A stretch of DNA of 64,000 nt, from contig CP074573.1 of NCBI GenBank assembly GCA_018394295.1, positions 2,980,543 through 3,044,542 on the forward strand. The letters are read 5' to 3'. Shown here piece after piece: positions 59,496 to 64,000 of the stretch. Position 1 is the stretch's first letter; every line of letters begins with the position of its first letter. The notes under the pieces were generated by a model. The model saw nothing but the letters and a program-made list of their open reading frames with translations, did not search any database and had not been told where the DNA came from. Source of the stretch: Mycoplasmatota bacterium. GTDB taxonomy: Bacteria > Bacillota_I > Bacilli_A > Haloplasmatales > Haloplasmataceae. Both the position numbers and the translations under genes were made by a program.

Positions 59496-60326
59496 ATGAA
59501 ATTTGATAGTATTGAATCTTTGGTAGAATATATAACTAATAACATTGTAGACCTTGAAGATTTTAGTAGGTTTTCTGCAACTATTGATAATTGTGTTTTC
59601 CTAGATAATGATAATGAATTCATTGAGATGGTCTACTTACTTCAAAGATCACATAACAGTATTTTATATTACATTAAAATTAACTTGTTAATTAGTACAT
59701 TCGAAAAGAGAATAATTGCTGATGATCAATTCCAAGGCGTTGTAAAACTAGAATCGATTTTTAAAGAAAACAGTGATGTTTATGTTCAAACTTTTCATAA
59801 TAAGAACAATATTACATTAACTGCTAAGCTAGTACATATAGGTGAAAGAAGATATACTGTAGGTGTATGTAGATTAAACGATGACATCATTAGTTCAATG
59901 AAAGAATACATTCCATATGGACAACAGATAAATAAAGAAGTTATAAATGAAATTATGAAATTATCAAACAACATCGAAATTGAACAATACATTTCAAGTG
60001 ATTCGACAGTAGATATAATTAGACATTATAACGACTTGTTTTTGTTTGCCAAACTAGAAAACGGAAATAAAACTTTAACTTTGTATTCAGTATTAGTTGA
60101 TATGAAAAAGAAAAATTATGTATATGATTGTGAGTTTGTTTTTAATAATTTTGGAATGCAACCAACACTGAAATGGGAAGAAAATAAACTTTGTATATTT
60201 TTAGATGATAAATATTTCGCTGAAGTGAGTTTAGTTAAAGGAAATGAATATAACGCACCATTTGCTTTAGAATTTGAAAACGGATTGAGAGGACTTACTT
60301 CGCAAATCAAAGATATTTGTAATTAA
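59496..60326 (+). CDS. Orphan hypothetical protein
   Basis: 276 residues, acidic, soluble, with alternating helical (residues 1-80, 140-165) and beta-rich (85-135, 170-270) parts. No family recognised. Features worth recording: VQTFHNKNNITLTAKLVHIGERRYTVGVC (in part, KNNITLTAKL) and a C-terminal half rich in Phe and Asn. AGGGAGGG gives a strong ribosome site and a good terminator follows, so it is likely expressed. It lies between a transposase and a terminator-promoter repeat, as expected for cargo of an accessory island. Confidence 0.7.
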   Translation: MKFDSIESLVEYITNNIVDLEDFSRFSATIDNCVFLDNDNEFIEMVYLLQRSHNSILYYIKINLLISTFEKRIIADDQFQGVVKLESIFKENSDVYVQTFHNKNNITLTAKLVHIGERRYTVGVCRLNDDIISSMKEYIPYGQQINKEVINEIMKLSNNIEIEQYISSDSTVDIIRHYNDLFLFAKLENGNKTLTLYSVLVDMKKKNYVYDCEFVFNNFGMQPTLKWEENKLCIFLDDKYFAEVSLVKGNEYNAPFALEFENGLRGLTSQIKDICN

Positions 60327-60329
60327 AAA

Positions 60330-60351
60330 ATACCAGCTCAATAGCTGGTAT
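60330..60351 (+). terminator. Terminator of the orphan gene
   Basis: A 9-bp perfect stem ATACCAGCT/AGCTGGTAT with CAAT loop; the T tract is short. Confidence 0.65.
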
Positions 60352-60390
60352 TAAAGCACATAGTAAATTAGTAAAGATATCAATATCCCA

Positions 60391-60437
60391 AGGTGCTGTC
60401 AGATGATGGTGCCTTTTTTGTTATATGTGTGGTAAAA
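60391..60437 (+). repeat. Terminator-promoter module, copy 2
   Basis: The hairpin (AGGTGCTGTC / GATGGTGCCT with several G-T pairs) and T6 are followed by TGGTAAAAT. It matches copy 1 (56581) at 20 of 24 hairpin bases; each difference in the stem keeps pairing. Confidence 0.75.
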
Positions 60438-60461
60438 TATATTAATAAGGAGATGAGTTAT

Positions 60462-60758
60462 ATGAAGAAGGAAAGTATTATATTGTTAGTATTAAGTATA
60501 GTAATTTATCCTATTGAGTTATCTTTTTGGTGGGTTCCAACAAAAACTATTAATGAGATGGGATTGAATGGACTGTATATTTTAACTATATTTGGACCAT
60601 GGTTTTTATCAATAATATTAATAATTTTAAGTTTGAGTTATTTAAAAAAATCAAATGGTAATAAATTGTTTAAAGTCAGTTTATGTTTGAGTAGCATATT
60701 TTTCTTTTTACCTATAGCATTCTTTATATATGTTATAAGCTCTGGTATTACTGCATAA
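60462..60758 (+). CDS. Small three-helix membrane protein
   Basis: 98 residues with three membrane helices at about residues 5-22, 38-58 and 70-93. No family recognised. The start is the ATG at 60462, preceded by AAGGAG; upstream in-frame ATG codons lie inside the terminator-promoter module. It is followed by the GNAT gene after 45 bases. Confidence 0.65.
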   Translation: MKKESIILLVLSIVIYPIELSFWWVPTKTINEMGLNGLYILTIFGPWFLSIILIILSLSYLKKSNGNKLFKVSLCLSSIFFFLPIAFFIYVISSGITA

Positions 60759-60803
60759 GTAAACCTTAGTATAGACTAAAAGTATAATGGTGAGGGGATA
60801 AAC

Positions 60804-61292
60804 ATGAATATTAATATTAGAAAGGCAAATAAGGATGAATATGAAGTACTAGGGGAAGTTCATTATGAATCTTGGTATGACACTTATAAAGATAAAATGT
60901 GTGATGATTTTTTAAGTTACAATAATATAAGTAAATTAGTAAATGATTTTATACCTAAAATTTCTAATACAATAGTAGTTGAAGTAGACAAAAAAATAGT
61001 TGGATTTTTGTATTATAGAAAGATAGATAAGGTGGGACTAGAAGTTCATGAATTATATATATTAAAAGAATTTCAAGGTCAGGGCTTAGGTAAAAAGTTA
61101 ATCAATTATTTACTTGAATTAAACAAAAATATTAGTGACGTGATTTTATGGGTATTAGAAAAAAACGAACCAGCAATTTATTTTTATAAGAAATATGGAT
61201 TTCATGATAATTATAAGAGAGAATATATTGAAGTTTCTTCAGGTGTTAAATATACTGTTTTATGCTATGAAATGAATAATCCATTTCAATGA
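60804..61292 (+). CDS. GNAT family N-acetyltransferase
   Basis: 162 residues with the GNAT fold: IRKANKDEYEVLGEVHYESWYDTY at the start (RKANKDEY), the acetyl-CoA loop FQGQGLGKKLINYL near residue 92, and NEPAIYFYKKYGFH at the end of the core. The Q-G-x-G-x-G/K pattern is intact. Acceptor unknown; the opening resembles small-molecule acetyltransferases. GAGGGG precedes the ATG, with a TATAAT upstream. A terminator follows. Confidence 0.88.
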   Translation: MNINIRKANKDEYEVLGEVHYESWYDTYKDKMCDDFLSYNNISKLVNDFIPKISNTIVVEVDKKIVGFLYYRKIDKVGLEVHELYILKEFQGQGLGKKLINYLLELNKNISDVILWVLEKNEPAIYFYKKYGFHDNYKREYIEVSSGVKYTVLCYEMNNPFQ

Positions 61293-61338
61293 TTATACTA
61301 AGTTCTGTAGGGTATGCTGTTGAGATGTGAATAATAAA

Positions 61339-61375
61339 AAAGGAGAAAATTTATATGTTTTCTCCTTTTTGGTTT
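61339..61375. terminator. Bidirectional terminator
   Basis: AAAAAGGAGAAAA pairs with TTTTCTCCTTTTT; serves the GNAT gene and the convergent MFS gene. Confidence 0.85.
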
Positions 61376-61387
61376 TAGTAATTTAAT

Positions 61388-62713
61388 TTATTTAGTAATA
61401 GTATTATTTGTTAATTCATTCTTATCTAGTTTATATCTTGATGAGATGATTAATAAAACTAATCCGATAAGGAGTAGTGGAATTAAAGCTAAAGTAGCTA
61501 AACGAGTATTATTGGATAATGAAACTGTTAATCCCATTAATATTGGTCCCATTACAGAAGCAAATCGACCAAAGATATTAAAGAATCCGTAGTATTCACC
61601 TGATTCATGTTTAGGAATTAGTTTTCCAAAGTAAGCTCTACTAACAGCCTGTAAACCACCTTGGGCAGAACCGATTAATGCCACAAAAATGAGTAAATCT
61701 ACAGTAATGCTACCCGTCATATGACCTAAAAAATAACCTATCAGACAAATACCAATATAAGCCATAATCCCATAAGCTAACATTTTGATTTCGCCAAACT
61801 TCTTAGCGAATGCACCGAAGGCGATTGCACAAGGAAAAGCAATCACTTGAACAACTAGAGATACTGCTAAAAGTGCCATATCTGTAACTTCATGAGATTT
61901 AGCAATGATTACAGCTGACTTAATAATGGAATAAACCGCATCGATAAAGAAAAAATAGGCAAGTAAATAAAAAACTAATTTTGGTTGTTTAATGATCTTT
62001 TTGATTGTTTTACCTAATCGTGTGAATGTATCTTTAATCCAGTGCTCACTCTTTTCTAGATAATATTTTTGTTCAACATTTTTAAGCATAGGTAATGAAT
62101 AGAACCACCACCAGAGTAAAGAAATGGCGAAAGCGATTGCGATGGCGATTTTAGGATCAAATTTTATTATTTCTAAATAAACTAATCCATAGATTCCTAT
62201 ACCTAAAATAAATGGAATACAACTACCGATATAACCCCATGCATAACCAGCAGATGATACTTTATTATATCTATCTTCAGTTGTAACATCAGTTAGAAAT
62301 GAATCATAAAAGACATTAGCTGCTGTATAACCTATTGTCGCAATGGAATAGATGATAAGTATTACTTGCCAAGGAATCACTGGGATACATAATAATAATC
62401 CAAATATTAATCCAATAGACAACGATGCTTTAAAGAATTTTTTCTTATGACCCTTAAAATCAGACATTGTACCTAGGATTGGGGATAATATAGCTACAAT
62501 AAATGAGATGATACCTGTTGCATATAATAAAATGGAGTTGGCGATATTATTATTTGTCGATTCATTCGCACTAAAGGCTCCCTTTGTGATTAAGAGATAT
62601 AATAATGGAAATAATACGGTCACTATGGTTAATGTGTACGCTGAATTGGCGATATCATACTTAATCCAACTTTGTTCCTCTTGATTGAATTCTTCTAAAA
62701 AACTATCAAACAT
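61388..62713 (-). CDS. MFS transporter, UMF1/Atg22-like
   Basis: 441 residues with 12 helices. The start SWIKYDIANSAYTLTIVTVLFP (WIKYDIANSAY) and the loop PILGTMSDFKGHKKKF are characteristic of the UMF1 / Atg22-like family of permeases, whose members in eukaryotes export amino acids from vacuoles. GSAQGGLQAVSRAYFGKLIP is also typical. Substrate in bacteria is not known. AGGAGAAAG precedes the ATG on the - strand. Confidence 0.88.
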   Translation of the reverse strand: MFDSFLEEFNQEEQSWIKYDIANSAYTLTIVTVLFPLLYLLITKGAFSANESTNNNIANSILLYATGIISFIVAILSPILGTMSDFKGHKKKFFKASLSIGLIFGLLLCIPVIPWQVILIIYSIATIGYTAANVFYDSFLTDVTTEDRYNKVSSAGYAWGYIGSCIPFILGIGIYGLVYLEIIKFDPKIAIAIAFAISLLWWWFYSLPMLKNVEQKYYLEKSEHWIKDTFTRLGKTIKKIIKQPKLVFYLLAYFFFIDAVYSIIKSAVIIAKSHEVTDMALLAVSLVVQVIAFPCAIAFGAFAKKFGEIKMLAYGIMAYIGICLIGYFLGHMTGSITVDLLIFVALIGSAQGGLQAVSRAYFGKLIPKHESGEYYGFFNIFGRFASVMGPILMGLTVSLSNNTRLATLALIPLLLIGLVLLIISSRYKLDKNELTNNTITK

Positions 62714-62844
62714 ATACTTTCTCCTTAATTTAATTTTTTATAAATTTATAGTATAATAGAGTTGTTAATGTTTTCATTATAACATAAACTAAAAATAAAT
62801 AAATGAAATTATGATTTTGTTTTTGTAAAGAAGAGGAGATAGTT

Positions 62845-63813
62845 ATGCCTGATTTTGTCACTCACGCAACATTTGCGCTTGATCTTATAAATAAACTAGA
62901 TAATGAAAAATTAAAGGACATCTTATCAAAGCATCAGTCTTCCTATTTTCTTGGAGCACAAGGGCCAGATGTTTTTTATGTCCATCAGTTATTTTCTTTA
63001 AAAAGAAATCCTCTATATGATGGTTTAGGGAATGTGATGCATGATACTAAAGTAAAAGATTTTTTTGTTGAAAGTATTAAATATTTAAAAAATAATTATA
63101 GTGAAATTTTACATAGTTATCTATTTGGTTTTATGTGTCATAATGTCTTAGATCGGAGTGCTCATCCTTATGTATATCATGTTACAGGAGAAGGAGATAA
63201 AAAATATCGGGGGAATCATGTTCGTTTAGAACGAGCGATTGATAGTTGGTTTATTATTAACCGGTGGAATGTATCATCTCCCCATCGGTTTAAGATTTAT
63301 AAACACATATTAAATTTTCGATTGAATAAAAATATTTTTGTTCCATATTATAATTATGTTTTAAATAAGGTTTTTAATATTAAAAATGGTGGAGAAGTAT
63401 TTATTAATTCAGCGATAAATTATAAGAGATATTCGAAAATATTATATGACCCTTTTGGTATTAAGAAGAAATTCGCTAGATGGGTTGATATACATTTTAA
63501 TAAAACGGGTAAAATTGTTTTAGAAACATTATTTTATTATAAAAATATAGATGATACAATTGATTACATGAATTTTAATAAAAAAGAATGGCATCACCCA
63601 GTGTTAAATGAAATGAAGTCAACTGAAAGTTTTTTAGATTTATATAATCATGGTCTAAATGAAGCTAAGAATGAAATAGGAACGATAAATTTATATTTAG
63701 ATAATAGTATTGATGAAACAGAATTAAAATCAAAAATACGTGATTTATCCTATGCTACAGGTTTAAATTGTACTGATAATAATGATATGAAATATTTTAA
63801 TGTCATATTTTAA
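62845..63813 (+). CDS. Zinc-dependent phospholipase C-like protein
   Basis: 322 residues. The start MPDFVTHATFALDLI contains the His of the family; QGPDVFYVHQLF, FGFMCHNVLDRSAHPYVYH and HVRLERAIDSW carry further His, Asp and Glu expected to bind zinc. There is no signal peptide, so this is the intracellular branch of the zinc-dependent PLC family rather than a secreted toxin. Substrate unknown. GAGGAGA precedes the ATG. It ends 12 bases before the phosphodiesterase gene, so both are probably cotranscribed. Confidence 0.87.
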   Translation: MPDFVTHATFALDLINKLDNEKLKDILSKHQSSYFLGAQGPDVFYVHQLFSLKRNPLYDGLGNVMHDTKVKDFFVESIKYLKNNYSEILHSYLFGFMCHNVLDRSAHPYVYHVTGEGDKKYRGNHVRLERAIDSWFIINRWNVSSPHRFKIYKHILNFRLNKNIFVPYYNYVLNKVFNIKNGGEVFINSAINYKRYSKILYDPFGIKKKFARWVDIHFNKTGKIVLETLFYYKNIDDTIDYMNFNKKEWHHPVLNEMKSTESFLDLYNHGLNEAKNEIGTINLYLDNSIDETELKSKIRDLSYATGLNCTDNNDMKYFNVIF

Positions 63814-63825
63814 AGGAGTGATAGA

Positions 63826-64000
63826 TTGAAATTATTATTTGCATCAGATATACATGGTTCTTTTTATTATACGAAACGATTAATTGAAATTTTTCATGAA
63901 GAAAAAGCTGATAAATTAATTTTACTAGGTGATATTTTATATCATGGACCTAGAAATCCACTAACAAAAGATTACAATCCCATGAAAGTCGCAAATTTAT
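63826..64000 (+). CDS. YfcE-type metallophosphodiesterase, N-terminal part
   Basis: 58 codons up to the window end. It reads KLLFASDIHGSFYYTKRLI, then ADKLILLGDILYHGPRNPL; the D-x-H and GD...H motifs are the first metal ligands of calcineurin-like phosphodiesterases, and the GDILYHGPRNPL segment is typical of YfcE. The start is TTG at 63826, seven bases after AAAGGAG. The rest lies outside the window. Confidence 0.88.
   Translation, partial: MKLLFASDIHGSFYYTKRLIEIFHEEKADKLILLGDILYHGPRNPLTKDYNPMKVANL

Noticed and set aside
1-64000. CRISPR arrays, tRNA or rRNA genes
   Set aside because: No regularly spaced repeats, no cloverleaf with a TTCGANTC-type arm and no rRNA-like stretch was recognised.

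Overview
The window is AT-rich DNA from a Gram-positive, endospore-type member of the Bacillota. Genes use TGA as a normal stop (for example at 38670), so this is not a code-4 mollicute despite the low GC. Spore genes are scattered through it: gerQ, cwlJ, yabG, spoVG, spoVT, a spoVB-type flippase, yabP, yabQ and spoIIE. The order rnmV-ksgA-yabG-ispE-spoVG-glmU-prs-pth-mfd-spoVT-(flippase)...rqcP-yabP-yabQ-spoIIE-tilS-hpt-ftsH-hslO is the classical origin-proximal order of Bacillus, with some members missing (veg, sspF, purR, yabJ, fin, yabN, coaX; divIC only as a 56-residue relic or reduced form). Genus cannot be read from the sequence; a deep Bacilli/Turicibacter/Haloplasma-like lineage is a guess.

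Layout. 1-763: 3' end of a group II intron that abuts, in antisense, the 3' end of a HIT gene. 0.75-11.2 kb: housekeeping and spore genes (Gx transporter, ung, gerQ-cwlJ, HD hydrolase), an ArsR/MFS operon with a repeated operator, two paralogous small membrane proteins, a THUMP RNA methyltransferase, a YwaF-type protein and DUF960. 11.2-24.4 kb: the conserved rnmV-to-spoVT block. 24.4-39.2 kb: a block inserted into that synteny, holding an Mn2+ (yybP-ykoY) riboswitch with a CaCA antiporter, a tandem pair of ferritin-like/VIT1 fusion proteins, a U32 hydroxylation enzyme, a degenerate Nudix protein, a PadR/DUF1700/DUF4097 envelope module, a broken MntP-like gene, NfeD/SPFH, and a THF riboswitch with folT. 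39.2-49.3 kb: return to conserved order (rqcP, yabP, yabQ, spoIIE, tilS, hpt, ftsH, hslO, then maf). 49.3-60.4 kb: an accessory island with an IS1182 element (8-bp target duplication), a decayed IS3-family element, a third DDE transposase, a recombinase remnant, split and orphan genes. 60.4-64 kb: small membrane protein, GNAT, MFS, zinc-dependent phospholipase C-like protein and the start of a YfcE-type phosphodiesterase.

How parts work together. Two riboswitches tie transport to cofactor or metal state (Mn2+ to the CaCA antiporter, tetrahydrofolate to FolT). Metal handling recurs: CaCA antiporter, broken MntP-like exporter and two ferritin-VIT proteins lie within 10 kb. Envelope upkeep recurs too: PadR/DUF1700/DUF4097, NfeD/SPFH, a mini-SPFH protein and a membrane-anchored XRE regulator. 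Promoters are mostly SigA-like, very often with an extended -10 (TGnTATAAT or TGnTAAAAT). Most transcription units end in clear Rho-independent hairpins, several of them bidirectional. No tRNA, rRNA or CRISPR array was recognised.
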